Source: DAOUMU01 sp034409055
Lineage (GTDB): Bacteria; Chloroflexota; Anaerolineae; 4572-78; J111
Direction: 5' to 3'
DNA: 23,999 nucleotides
Assembly: GCA_034409055.1 (NCBI GenBank)
Contig: DAOUMU010000444.1
Coordinates: 1 to 23,999 of the forward strand
Shown: one piece after another, positions 15,108-22,558 of the stretch
Numbering within the stretch: position 1 is the first letter of the stretch
Layout: each line of letters opens with the position of its first letter
Translations under genes and position numbers: made by a program
Notes under the pieces: model-generated
What the model was told of the DNA's origin: nothing
The model's input: only the letters and a program-made list of their open reading frames with translations
Database searches by the model: none

Positions 15108-15941
15108 TCAAAACCGGCCTGACCTTAATCCGGCAAACAGATCGTCTTCCTTGCCGTCGGCCGGTATGGTTGACGGAATATCCGGCCGGCGTTTGGCCAA
15201 AATAAACGTTTCTTGCCAAAACCAGGCATGGGTCGATAGGTCAAAATCTTCCTGCAAATAAGGGTTCGCCGGGTCGAGTTGGCTGGCGTGGCATCGAATG
15301 CCTTTCAATTTGATCTCGACATAATCACAGACATCAATAATCGTGGTGATTTCTGTCAAGGGATAGCCCAAAAAGGAGAACGGCACCCCATCCATGAACA
15401 CAGAACTGCGTCCACTCATCTCCTCCATTTGTACGACCTGTTCCTGGGGCATGACTCGATAGTAAAACTTGGCCACATGGTGGGCTGGACCAATCTCCGG
15501 CCATCGATCAGCCTCAGCCGCCAATTGTACGGCGGCCGTGGCCCAACGGTGTACGGCCAAATGATCATAATGACCGTAAATGCCCTCCGGGCCAAAGGAT
15601 ATCACCACTTGCGGTTTGATCTGGCGCAGGAGCTTGACCACCTTGTAGACCGCGCCACTTTGGGAGACAATGGTGGTCTGCCCATCCATATAGCCCAACA
15701 AATGCAATTCTTTCAGACCGTAGTGGTTACAGGCGCAGCGTAATTCTTGTTCACGTAGCACACCGATGGGTTGGGTCAGGGTAATAGCCGGGCTGGCTAT
15801 CTGGCCGGCTTCGCCCCGCGTGGCTACAACCAGGTGCACATCTACGCCTTCACGGGCATATTTGGCTAAAGTGCCCCCGGTGCCAAAGGCTTCATCGTCC
15901 GGGTGGGCAAAAATAGCCATCAAACATAATTTATCTGTCAT
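15108..15941 (-). CDS. PIG-L family zinc-dependent N-deacetylase
   Basis: LmbE/PIG-L fold protein of 277 aa, the family that includes MshB and BshB deacetylases of low-molecular-weight thiol pathways and other GlcNAc deacetylases. Visible motifs: AHPDDE at residues 12-17 (H13 and D16 zinc ligands, D15 base) and GHYDH at 123-127 (H127 third ligand). There is no signal peptide or membrane helix, so it is cytosolic. Start ATG at 15941 has AGGTG 7 nt upstream; a GTG at 15944 immediately before it is possible. No mycothiol or bacillithiol gene is nearby, so the substrate cannot be named. An inverted repeat with a LexA-like core lies 50 nt upstream, which may place it under repression. Confidence 0.88.
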   Translation of the reverse strand: MTDKLCLMAIFAHPDDEAFGTGGTLAKYAREGVDVHLVVATRGEAGQIASPAITLTQPIGVLREQELRCACNHYGLKELHLLGYMDGQTTIVSQSGAVYKVVKLLRQIKPQVVISFGPEGIYGHYDHLAVHRWATAAVQLAAEADRWPEIGPAHHVAKFYYRVMPQEQVVQMEEMSGRSSVFMDGVPFSFLGYPLTEITTIIDVCDYVEIKLKGIRCHASQLDPANPYLQEDFDLSTHAWFWQETFILAKRRPDIPSTIPADGKEDDLFAGLRSGRF

Positions 15942-15970
15942 CACATCACACCTATAACTTGAATTTGGGT

Positions 15971-16017
15971 GATGTTATACTCAAGCCGAAAGAACATTTG
16001 TTCGGTAGTATAACATC
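15971..16017. promoter_or_regulatory. Inverted repeat with LexA-like core upstream of PIG-L gene
   Basis: Perfect 10-bp arms GATGTTATAC (15971-15980) and GTATAACATC (16008-16017) enclose CCGAA/TTCGG (15986-15990, 16001-16005). The centre is GAACATTTGTTC (15992-16003). GAAC-N4-GTTC is the core of the Gram-positive type SOS box. A TATAAC (minus strand, 15974-15979) lies inside the left arm, so a protein bound here would overlap a possible promoter. Confidence 0.5.
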
Positions 16018-16057
16018 GAATTAAAAATAAGTCAACCACCAAAAATTGTAAACTGCT

Positions 16058-16093
16058 ATATAAAACAATGACATTGCCGTCAGCAATGCCATT
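16058..16093 (-). terminator. Probable terminator of the membrane coiled-coil gene
   Basis: Arms 16067-16077 and 16083-16093 form an 11-bp stem with one mismatch and a 5-nt loop. On the minus strand it is followed by GTTTTATA. It lies ~70 nt past the gene's stop. Confidence 0.6.
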
Positions 16094-16160
16094 AATTCAC
16101 CTATTTCTGTTTTCAAGAATCGCATACGCAATGAAAATCAGAAATTATTAGGATTGTTTT

Positions 16161-17084
16161 TTAGACAGAACTTTGGTAAACCTCATCCATTGCGTCAGCC
16201 AAATCTTCTAAGCGGTGTACCTGTTCTGAGACTTCCTCCTGTAAGCGATTGATTCGGCTCCCCTCCTCATCTTTGCTACCCACCAACAAAAGTTGAGAGT
16301 AAATGGTACCAAGCGAAGAGATCGTACTATCCAACTGATAATCTGCTTTTTCCATACTGTCTTGCAGATTTTTCAGCGTTTGCAACTGACGTTTCCTGTC
16401 GGCCAGGGTTTTCTCCAATTGCCGGCGCACTGCCGGGCTGTCTTCCACGGCCAATTTCTGCTCGTAATCTTTAATGGCCAGAGGCACGCTTTGCAAATCC
16501 CGTTCGATGACCTTGTTCAAGCGGAATTTTTCAACACGCTGCGCCAGGTTATAAACTGCTTGCAGCCAGTGGGTCACTTCCTGGGTGGTTCTCACCAATC
16601 GATCCCGTAGCACACCTTTGGAGGCTTTGCTGACGGTCTCATCGATGAGCGCCCAGTATTCAAGGGCTTTGTCTACCCGTGTTTTTAGCTCTTTATCTCT
16701 TATACTGGCCGGGTCAAAATTAACTTCAGGCTTAAAAAGCTCAGCCACCGCTTCGGCATGTTTCTTTTCATCCTTGAAACTCAAATACAAAAAGATTGCT
16801 TCGGCGATGACCAAGGTCAGAATCCCGCCTATTCCACTAAGGACAAGCCAGCCCACCCCCAAGGGCAGGGCCGGCAAGACCAGGAGGGTTAGACACCCAA
16901 AGATGAGGATAATAGAAGCGATCAAGACCGCATTGGTCGTCCCAAAAAAAGAAGCCAGAAAAATCGCTTTTCTTATAGCCGGCTCTTTGAGCCAATCGCT
17001 TCGTCGCTGCTTATAGTTCTCAATAATACTTTTGAGAATGGCCTCTTGGGCCCGCTTTTCAATATCTCTACGTATAGACGACAT
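16161..17084 (-). CDS. Membrane protein with C-terminal coiled coil, PspA neighbour
   Basis: I do not recognise this 307-aa protein as a named family. It has a charged amphipathic N-terminus (about 1-40) and two or three hydrophobic segments between about 40 and 102 (for example AVLIASIILIFGCLTLLVL and VGWLVLSGIGGILTLVIAEA). About 200 residues of heptad-rich, highly charged helix follow (KDYEQKLAVEDSPAVRRQLE and similar) to the C-terminus. It thus looks membrane-anchored with a long cytosolic coiled coil. It lies directly downstream of pspA in the same orientation, separated by a ~240-bp repeat, which suggests but does not prove a role in membrane stress. Start ATG at 17084 chosen; a GTG two codons earlier is possible. 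The Shine-Dalgarno is weak (AAGAG). Confidence 0.75.
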   Translation of the reverse strand: MSSIRRDIEKRAQEAILKSIIENYKQRRSDWLKEPAIRKAIFLASFFGTTNAVLIASIILIFGCLTLLVLPALPLGVGWLVLSGIGGILTLVIAEAIFLYLSFKDEKKHAEAVAELFKPEVNFDPASIRDKELKTRVDKALEYWALIDETVSKASKGVLRDRLVRTTQEVTHWLQAVYNLAQRVEKFRLNKVIERDLQSVPLAIKDYEQKLAVEDSPAVRRQLEKTLADRKRQLQTLKNLQDSMEKADYQLDSTISSLGTIYSQLLLVGSKDEEGSRINRLQEEVSEQVHRLEDLADAMDEVYQSSV

Positions 17085-17129
17085 GAGCACTCTTAATTAC
17101 GTAAATGTCAACCGTAAGTTGATGCACCT

Positions 17130-17305
17130 ATGCCATTCTGAGTGACCAGGGGGAGCGAAGAATCTCTACTATCGCTGGCGCATAGGGATGTGCCAGCGGC
17201 ACGGCACAGGGATGCCTTGTCTACGTTTTGCAGGAGATTCTTCGTTATTATTATGCCCTCTGGGTATGATACCCTTTGAGCAGTTCGTCCCCCAGAACGA
17301 CATGC
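17130..17305. repeat. Imperfect inverted-repeat element between pspA and its neighbour
   Basis: The left side (CCATTCTGAGTGACC then GCGAAGAATCTCT, ~17132-17169) is echoed in reverse on the right (AGGAGATTCTTCG ~17231-17243, then GTCCCCCAGAACGACATG ~17287-17304). The outer ends and the GAAGAATCT blocks match well and the middle poorly. This is the look of a short non-autonomous interspersed repeat. The ~238-bp gap holds no gene on either strand that I can support. Confidence 0.55.
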
Positions 17306-17328
17306 CCCTCATTAATTCCGAATTGAGG

Positions 17329-18042
17329 TTAATGCGTGCTGGCTTCTTCCTCCTCGGACTCTGCCTCCAGCCCCAACCGGCGACGGCGTTCGGTCAATTG
17401 GCCTTCCAGCCGGTCCTTCTGGAGCACATCATCCATCCGGCTACTCAGACGTTCAGCCCGCATTTCGACTTCAGCATCGGCGCGATCCAGCCGGGCCCGA
17501 ATTTTATCGGCTACTCGGGCAATATCGGAGTCGCCCACCCCTTCCAGGGCGTCCAGGGATTTCATGCTCTGGGCCGCAATCTCCTTGGTCTTGGCCAATT
17601 CCAGCAGGCCCAACACGTGTTCACGTTCCTGTTTAATTGTTCTCAGGCGGGCTTCCAACTTAAGCCGGGCATCGGCCAGTTTGTCGGCTTCGGCCTTTTG
17701 ACGCAAATACTGCTGCCGGTATTCCTCGGCCAGGTCACTTTTGGAGTTGTATTGGCTTTGGGCGGCTATGGCCAGATCATCTTTACCCAGAGCGAGCAAA
17801 CGATCGATATCAGCATCCAGGGCTTCGGCTTCGGCCCGGAGGGTCTCATACTTACGTTGCAAAGTTTTAACCTGGCCTTTAACCGTTACCAGAGCGTCTT
17901 CTAAATCATCCAGATTGTTTTCAGCCTGGCGAATGTATTCATCCAACACGGCCACAGAGTTGGCGTCGAGTGCCCTATCCACCATCGCGTGCAGATTTGC
18001 TTTAATCAGGGTTTCAACTTTTTGGAATAATGATTGTGCCAT
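17329..18042 (-). CDS. pspA: PspA/IM30 family phage shock protein
   Basis: Membrane-associated ESCRT-III-like protein that binds stressed or damaged membrane from the cytosolic side. The 237-aa protein is almost entirely helical. The amphipathic N-terminal helix MAQSLFQKVETLIKANLHAM is followed by the family hairpin (VLDEYIRQAENNLDDLEDAL), long coiled coils, and an acidic C-terminal tail. No PspF-type enhancer site or sigma-54 promoter is visible, so control differs from E. coli. ATG at 18042 has GAGGAG 8 nt upstream; the eight-codon extension to 18066 runs through the ribosome site and is rejected. An extended -10 at 18088-18093 lies 46 nt upstream. The gene downstream encodes a membrane coiled-coil protein that could be a partner. 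Confidence 0.94.
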   Translation of the reverse strand: MAQSLFQKVETLIKANLHAMVDRALDANSVAVLDEYIRQAENNLDDLEDALVTVKGQVKTLQRKYETLRAEAEALDADIDRLLALGKDDLAIAAQSQYNSKSDLAEEYRQQYLRQKAEADKLADARLKLEARLRTIKQEREHVLGLLELAKTKEIAAQSMKSLDALEGVGDSDIARVADKIRARLDRADAEVEMRAERLSSRMDDVLQKDRLEGQLTERRRRLGLEAESEEEEASTH

Positions 18043-18087
18043 GGATTCGGTCTCCTCAATTCTCAAAATTTCACAAATGACTGTTTA

Positions 18088-18096
18088 ATTATAACA
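18088..18096 (-). promoter_or_regulatory. Putative pspA extended -10 promoter
   Basis: Minus strand TGT-TATAAT (extended -10) lies 46 nt before the pspA ATG. No recognisable -35. A second minus-strand TATAAT occurs at 18114-18119. Confidence 0.5.
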
Positions 18097-18175
18097 TTCA
18101 TACAACACCTACCATTATACACATGATTGGCTCAATTTTACAAAAACAGCCTCCTATTTGAGCCAAGAAAAACAG

Positions 18176-18204
18176 TTGTCGTCTACCAACAGACATGCTA
18201 CAAT
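18176..18204 (+). promoter_or_regulatory. Promoter of the RusA-like gene
   Basis: TTGTCG (18176-18181), a 17-nt spacer, and TACAAT (18199-18204) with TGC just before it (extended -10). Transcription would start near 18211, giving a leader of only ~15 nt that contains the AAAGGAGG at 18213-18220. Confidence 0.7.
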
Positions 18205-18225
18205 ATTATGGCAAAGGAGGTCATC

Positions 18226-18690
18226 GTGACCGATATTCGAAGCGTGCGTTTTACCCTGCCGCTGCCCCCTAGCATTAACAACCAATACACCCAGGTTGGC
18301 AAAAAGCGCGTTCTGTCAAAAGAACATATCGCCTTTAAAAGACAGGTTGAGCGTCGTATCCACCGCCTGCGGGTCGATGATATTTTAACGGATGAGTTTA
18401 TTGCTGCCCTTAACAACGGTTGGGTCGGTCTGTTTTTGGATTTTTATTTTGAAACGCCTTTACGCCGAGATTTGGACGGTGGGTTAAAAATCACCCAGGA
18501 TGCCATTTTGGATAGCCTGGGGATCAACGACAACCGGGTGGTGGATATCCATCTGGTCAAACGTATGGCGCCAACCCACCCCAGGGTGGAAGTGGAGTTA
18601 GAGGCCATCCCTACCTGGCAATTTGACGACGAGTATGTTTATTTGCAGGGGACTGGGGAAGATGAGGTAGAAAAAGCTGGAGGAAAATAA
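18226..18690 (+). CDS. RusA family Holliday junction resolvase
   Basis: RusA-type endonucleases cut four-way DNA junctions as dimers. Of the 154 aa, the N-terminal strand RFTLPLPPSINNQY (residues 8-21) and the core around residues 80-107 are diagnostic. RRDLDGGLKITQDAILDSLG contains D82, D84 and K88, matching the D-x-D-xxx-K of E. coli RusA, and D102 in INDNRV is at or next to the third acidic position. Start is GTG at 18226: a perfect AAAGGAGG ends 5 nt upstream, and the extended -10 promoter would start transcription after the alternative ATG at 18208. RusA is best known from lambdoid prophages, but no phage genes surround it here. It stands alone between divergent pspA and a convergent tRNA operon. 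The terminator tail of that operon overlaps its stop. Confidence 0.85.
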   Translation: MTDIRSVRFTLPLPPSINNQYTQVGKKRVLSKEHIAFKRQVERRIHRLRVDDILTDEFIAALNNGWVGLFLDFYFETPLRRDLDGGLKITQDAILDSLGINDNRVVDIHLVKRMAPTHPRVEVELEAIPTWQFDDEYVYLQGTGEDEVEKAGGK

Positions 18691-18717
18691 AAAGTGTGAC
18701 TGGCAATCAATCACACT
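18684..18717 (-). terminator. Terminator of the tRNA operon
   Basis: Arms AGTGTGA (18693-18699) and TCACACT (18711-18717) form a 7-bp stem. On the minus strand the stem is followed by TTTTTATTTT. The tail overlaps the stop codon of the convergent RusA gene. Confidence 0.8.
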
Positions 18718-18726
18718 AAAAAATAG

Positions 18727-18799
18727 GGTGGCTGACGGGGCTCGAACCCGTAGCCTCCTGGGCCACAACCAGGTGCTCTACCATTGAGCTACAGCCACC
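18727..18799 (-). tRNA. tRNA-His (GTG)
   Basis: Cloverleaf folds fully: acceptor GTGGCTG/CAGCCAC, D arm GCTC-GAGC, anticodon stem CCTGG/CCAGG with loop TTGTGGC (anticodon GTG), T arm ACGGG-TTCGAGC-CCCGT. The extra 5' G (18799) opposite C73 is the tRNA-His identity element. CCA is not encoded. Last gene of the operon. Confidence 0.96.
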
Positions 18800-18808
18800 A
18801 TAAACACA

Positions 18809-18881
18809 TGCCGCATACGGGATTCGAACCCGTGTTACCGCCTTGAGAGGGCGGCGTCCTGGGCCCCTAGACGAATGCGGC
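18809..18881 (-). tRNA. tRNA-Glu (CTC)
   Basis: Acceptor GCCGCAT/ATGCGGC, anticodon stem CCGCC/GGCGG with loop CTCTCAA (anticodon CTC), T arm ACGGG-TTCGAAT-CCCGT, discriminator A. CCA is not encoded. Nine bases separate it from tRNA-His. Confidence 0.96.
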
Positions 18882-18891
18882 TCAAAAATAA

Positions 18892-18975
<84 letters not shown>

Positions 18976-19015
18976 TAAAAAATAATAGGCTATTGGTGTG
19001 TAACTTACAGCGAAG

Positions 19016-19044
19016 ATTATACCCTAATCACCTTAGCTCGTCAA
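19016..19044 (-). promoter_or_regulatory. Promoter of the tRNA operon
   Basis: Minus strand TTGACG (19039-19044), a 17-nt spacer and TATAAT (19016-19021): 11 of 12 consensus bases. Transcription would start ~35 nt before tRNA-Leu. Confidence 0.85.
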
Positions 19045-19121
19045 TTTTAGTTCTTTACTTAATCAGCGTTCCAGACCTTTAGGGCTTTAATGGAACCTAA
19101 GAAAATAATCGGGGCATAGAC

Positions 19122-19145
19122 GGCCGGGCATGAGGATGCCCGGCC
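19122..19145. repeat. GC-rich hairpin downstream of the TrmO-CM gene
   Basis: A perfect 10-bp inverted repeat GGCCGGGCAT/ATGCCCGGCC with a 4-nt loop lies ~20 nt past the stop of the leftward gene. No U-tract follows on either strand, so it is either a 3' stabilising structure or an interspersed palindromic repeat. Confidence 0.6.
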
Positions 19146-19164
19146 TACCCCAATTAATGAGGTA

Positions 19165-19887
19165 CTAATCCTTCTCCCTTTGCTGCAATATCTCGAACTC
19201 TTCCTCAATAAAATTGTCCACCAACAGCTTGTACATGCCCTCGATGACATCTGGATTGAGACCGGCGGCCTGGGCCATTTCTCGCCGACGACGCATCACT
19301 TCGGCATAGCGGGCCGGGGCTCGAACCTCTTCGGGCGTCTTTTTAAAATTAACCACCTGACGCACGTGGCCGGCCCGATTACCCAATAAGCCGATAATCT
19401 CGGCATCAATCAGGTCAATGGCCTCTCGGGCCTCTTGCAGGCTGGCCACTTCTCTGACACTTAACTGCTGGTGCTGCGTGTCAACGTCAAAGTAAAGGGC
19501 ATAGGGTTTGATATCCAGCACCGGCGTACCGTCTTGAGCATCCAAGCCGGTTACGGTGATGACGTTATCTGCAACGTTTTCAACCTGAGCCACGGTGGTC
19601 CCAATTCTGTTGGGTCGAAACTGGGAACGGGTGGCAAAAACACCCCGTAACGGATTCGCCGGATTGTGACGCGGGTGCAGTTGCAACTTTATCTCTACCG
19701 GTTGAATACGGTGAAAATGGAACAAGACCAAAATGTCCATGCCGGCCTCCAGGCCCATCAACCCCGGCCCAAACTCTGGCTCGACCACAATTTGTGAGGG
19801 GTATCCGCGCATCTCCTCGGCCGGGGTATTGGTTGTGAACTGGCTTTTCACAAAGGCAATGGGGGAGAGGGTGATGGTATTACTCAA
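19165..19887 (-). CDS. TrmO-type tRNA methyltransferase domain fused to chorismate mutase (PchB-like) domain
   Basis: A 240-aa two-domain protein. Residues 1-135 are a TrmO/YaeB (COG1720) domain: SPIAFVKS, PSQIVVEPEFGPGLMGLEAG, RGVFATRSQFRPNRIG and GTPVLDIKPY. TrmO uses SAM to methylate t6A37 of tRNA-Thr. Residues 146-235 are an AroQ-class chorismate mutase fold. From memory it aligns without gaps to Pseudomonas PchB (isochorismate-pyruvate lyase): R154, R171 and K182 match the substrate-binding R14, R31 and K42, while E230 stands where PchB and E. coli mutase have Gln. Yeast mutase also has Glu there. The C-terminal domain therefore probably binds chorismate or isochorismate; which reaction is open. 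Start is TTG at 19887, supported by AAGGAG 8 nt upstream. No shikimate-pathway genes are nearby. Confidence 0.85.
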   Translation of the reverse strand: MSNTITLSPIAFVKSQFTTNTPAEEMRGYPSQIVVEPEFGPGLMGLEAGMDILVLFHFHRIQPVEIKLQLHPRHNPANPLRGVFATRSQFRPNRIGTTVAQVENVADNVITVTGLDAQDGTPVLDIKPYALYFDVDTQHQQLSVREVASLQEAREAIDLIDAEIIGLLGNRAGHVRQVVNFKKTPEEVRAPARYAEVMRRRREMAQAAGLNPDVIEGMYKLLVDNFIEEEFEILQQREKD

Positions 19888-19905
19888 GGTTAAGACTCCT
19901 TATTC

Positions 19906-19968
19906 AATAATCAATCAACAATTATCAATTGACAACCGCCAATTGTCAATTATTGATAATTGATTATT
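19906..19968. repeat. AT-rich inverted repeat between divergent genes
   Basis: The left arm (19906-19935) and right arm (19943-19968) are built from iterated CAATTATCAATTG-like words and pair imperfectly. The repeat occupies the divergent promoter region of the TrmO-CM gene and murF-alr. It resembles in style the 5214-5270 repeat but with different words. Confidence 0.6.
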
Positions 19969-20005
19969 ATTATCAGCTAAAATCAGGAAAGAGAGCGTTT
20001 GCCTT

Positions 20006-22546
20006 ATGATCTATCTCGATGATTTACTCCAGGCCACGGATGGTACCTTGCACGGGAACGCCAGGGTCACTGAATTTAGCAGCTTTGCCTTTGACTCCCG
20101 GCAACTGGAGCCCGGGCAACTCTTTCTGGCCGTCAAAACCGCCACCGGCGACGGTCACGACTTTATCGGGGATGCCCTGAAACGAGGCGCAACCGGGGTG
20201 CTGTGTGAGTATTGCCAGGCCCTGCCCCATATCGGCCACAAAGTGACCACCATCGTGGTACCCGATATTCAGCAAGCCCTGAGTAGCTACGCGGCCTACA
20301 TTCTTCAGAAATACCGCCCCCAGAAAATTGGCGTAACCGGCTCCAGCGGTAAAACCACGACCAAGGAATTGATCGCCGCTATCCTGCAAAAACGATACCG
20401 GGTCTTTAAAAATTTCGGCAGCTACAACGGTCGTTACGGGCTACCGATTGCCCTGGGCCAAATTAATCCCGACCACGAGGTGGCCGTGTTGGAAATGGCT
20501 TGCGATAGCTTCGGCGAAATTGCCGAGTTGGCTCGCATTACCGAGCCGGATGTGGGGATCGTGACCACCATCAATCAAACCCATCTGGCCTACCTGGGCA
20601 CGCTCGATAACATTGCCGCCGAAAAAGGCCGCCTGATCGAGGCCCTACCCTTTAACGGCTCGGCCATTCTCAATGCCGACGATGCCCGGGTAGCCGGTAT
20701 GGTTCCCCGCACCCAGGCCCGCATCCTGACCTTTGGCCTCCAAAGCGGGGCCGACGTGCGGGCTTCGGAGATTACCTTGCAGCCGGATGGCATGACCTTT
20801 ACCTTACATTATGAGGGCAAAAGTTACCAGGGGCAGACTCTCTTACTGGGCCGTCACCAGATTTATCCGGTACTGGCGGCCATCACCACCGGGCTGGTTT
20901 TTGATATTCCCCCTGAGACAGCCCTGGAGGCGATTACGCGGATGCCGCGCGTGCCGGGCCGTATGAATCCGCTGGCCGGGCAAAATGAAACGCTCATTTT
21001 AGATGACACCTTCAATGCCAGCCCCGAAGCCACCCTGGCGGCCCTGGACACGCTGGTCGAAATGCCCAGCGCGACCAAGGTGGCCATTTTGGGCGACATG
21101 CCGGATTTGGGCAACATCGAGCAGGAGGCCCATCGCCAGGTGGGATATTACGCGGCGACCCGCGTGCAGCGCCTGGTGACCAAGGGCGAGGCGGCTCAGG
21201 ATATTGCCGCAGCCGCTCTGGAAAGCGGCCTGGGGCAACATGCGGTCCACGTCACCTTTACCGGTGACGATGCTGTGGCCGCGGTGAAAGAGTTGCTCTC
21301 GCCCCATACTGTGATCCTGGTCAAGGGAGGGGCCAGCGTCAGAATGGAGCGCATTGTGCGTAAACTGCTGGCCCGGCCTGAACAGGACCGCCAGCACCTG
21401 GTACGGCAGGAAGCGGGCTGGGAACAGGCGCGCTCTCGCCAGCCGGCCCGGCCGACCTGGGTCGAGATCGATCTGGAGGCGATTGCCAACAACGTCCATC
21501 TGCTGGCCGAGATGGTCAGGCCGGCCAAAATTCTGGCCGTGCTCAAAGCCGACGCGTACGGCCACGGCATGGTCAAAGTGGCCCACACGGTCTTAAACAA
21601 CGGGGCCAGTTGGGTGGGCGTGGCCACTCTGGGCGAGGCCATTACCCTGCGCCAGGCCGGCGTCGATGCCCCGATCCTGGTCATGAGCTATATGCCCGCC
21701 TGGCAAGCCCACGAAGCTATTGTGCACAACGTCAGCGCCACCATCTTTAGCCATGAGATCGCTCGCGCTTTCAGCCAGGCGGCAGTCGACCTGAATCAAA
21801 CCGCTTGCGTTCATGTCAAGGTCGATACCGGTATGGGGCGGCTGGGCCTGCTGCCGCATGAGATACTGCCCTTCTTGCAAGCGATCAAGCTACCCGACTT
21901 GAAAGTGGAGGGGCTATATACCCACTTCGCCACCGCCGACGAGGCCGATTTGAGCCACGCCAAAGAACAGGTACGCCGTTTCCGGGCATTGTTGGCCGAA
22001 ATGGACCAGGCCGGTTTACGGCCGCCTCTGGTTCACGCCGCCAACAGCGCCGGCCTGATTAATTTACCCGAGGCGCACTTTGATATGGTCCGGCCGGGCA
22101 TTGCCCTGTACGGTTTGCCGCCCTCGGCCGACACGCCGCTGCCCGCCGGTTTCCGGCCGGCCCTGACCTTCAAAAGCACCGTCGGCCAGGTCAAAACCCT
22201 GCCCCCGGACAGCCCCATCGGTTACGGGGCCACCTACCGCACCCGGGGTGAGGAGACCATCGCCATCATCCCGGTCGGTTACGCCGACGGTTTCCGTCGA
22301 GCGCCTCGCACCTGGGGCGAGGTGCTGGTCAAAGGGCAGCGGGCGCCGCTGGTCGGCCGGGTCAGTATGGACCAATCCGCCATCAACGTCAGCCACATTC
22401 CCAATGTGCGCCAGGGAGACGAGATCGTCCTCATCGGCCAGCAAGGCCAGGAAACCATTACTGCCGAGGAAGTGGCCGAAAATCTGGGCACAATCAATTA
22501 CGAGGTGGTCAGTGAGTTGCTGGCCAGAATCCCCAGAGTATCGTGA
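20006..22546 (+). CDS. MurF-Alr fusion: UDP-MurNAc-tripeptide-D-Ala-D-Ala ligase / alanine racemase
   Basis: An 846-aa bifunctional cytosolic enzyme of peptidoglycan precursor synthesis. Residues 1-455 are MurF: substrate-binding N-domain, ATP loop GVTGSSGKTTT (K116), and LDDTFNASPEATLAAL. Residues 475-846 are a PLP fold III alanine racemase: K514 (VLKADAYGHG) is the PLP lysine, with VKVDTGMGRLG, MVRPGIALYG, the catalytic tyrosine in GYGATY, SMDQ, and NYEV near the end. All key residues of both halves are intact. The racemase makes D-Ala; the ligase adds D-Ala-D-Ala to the muropeptide. This fusion is well known in Bacteroidota, and I am less sure of its spread outside. ATG at 20006 has GAGAG 10 nt upstream. 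The next gene starts 12 nt after the stop. Confidence 0.95.
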   Translation: MIYLDDLLQATDGTLHGNARVTEFSSFAFDSRQLEPGQLFLAVKTATGDGHDFIGDALKRGATGVLCEYCQALPHIGHKVTTIVVPDIQQALSSYAAYILQKYRPQKIGVTGSSGKTTTKELIAAILQKRYRVFKNFGSYNGRYGLPIALGQINPDHEVAVLEMACDSFGEIAELARITEPDVGIVTTINQTHLAYLGTLDNIAAEKGRLIEALPFNGSAILNADDARVAGMVPRTQARILTFGLQSGADVRASEITLQPDGMTFTLHYEGKSYQGQTLLLGRHQIYPVLAAITTGLVFDIPPETALEAITRMPRVPGRMNPLAGQNETLILDDTFNASPEATLAALDTLVEMPSATKVAILGDMPDLGNIEQEAHRQVGYYAATRVQRLVTKGEAAQDIAAAALESGLGQHAVHVTFTGDDAVAAVKELLSPHTVILVKGGASVRMERIVRKLLARPEQDRQHLVRQEAGWEQARSRQPARPTWVEIDLEAIANNVHLLAEMVRPAKILAVLKADAYGHGMVKVAHTVLNNGASWVGVATLGEAITLRQAGVDAPILVMSYMPAWQAHEAIVHNVSATIFSHEIARAFSQAAVDLNQTACVHVKVDTGMGRLGLLPHEILPFLQAIKLPDLKVEGLYTHFATADEADLSHAKEQVRRFRALLAEMDQAGLRPPLVHAANSAGLINLPEAHFDMVRPGIALYGLPPSADTPLPAGFRPALTFKSTVGQVKTLPPDSPIGYGATYRTRGEETIAIIPVGYADGFRRAPRTWGEVLVKGQRAPLVGRVSMDQSAINVSHIPNVRQGDEIVLIGQQGQETITAEEVAENLGTINYEVVSELLARIPRVS

Positions 22547-22558
22547 CGACAATTAACA

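Noticed and set aside
17188..17904. 238-aa plus-strand open frame across pspA
   Set aside because: Antisense to the clearly conserved pspA and running through a repeat; no recognisable protein features.
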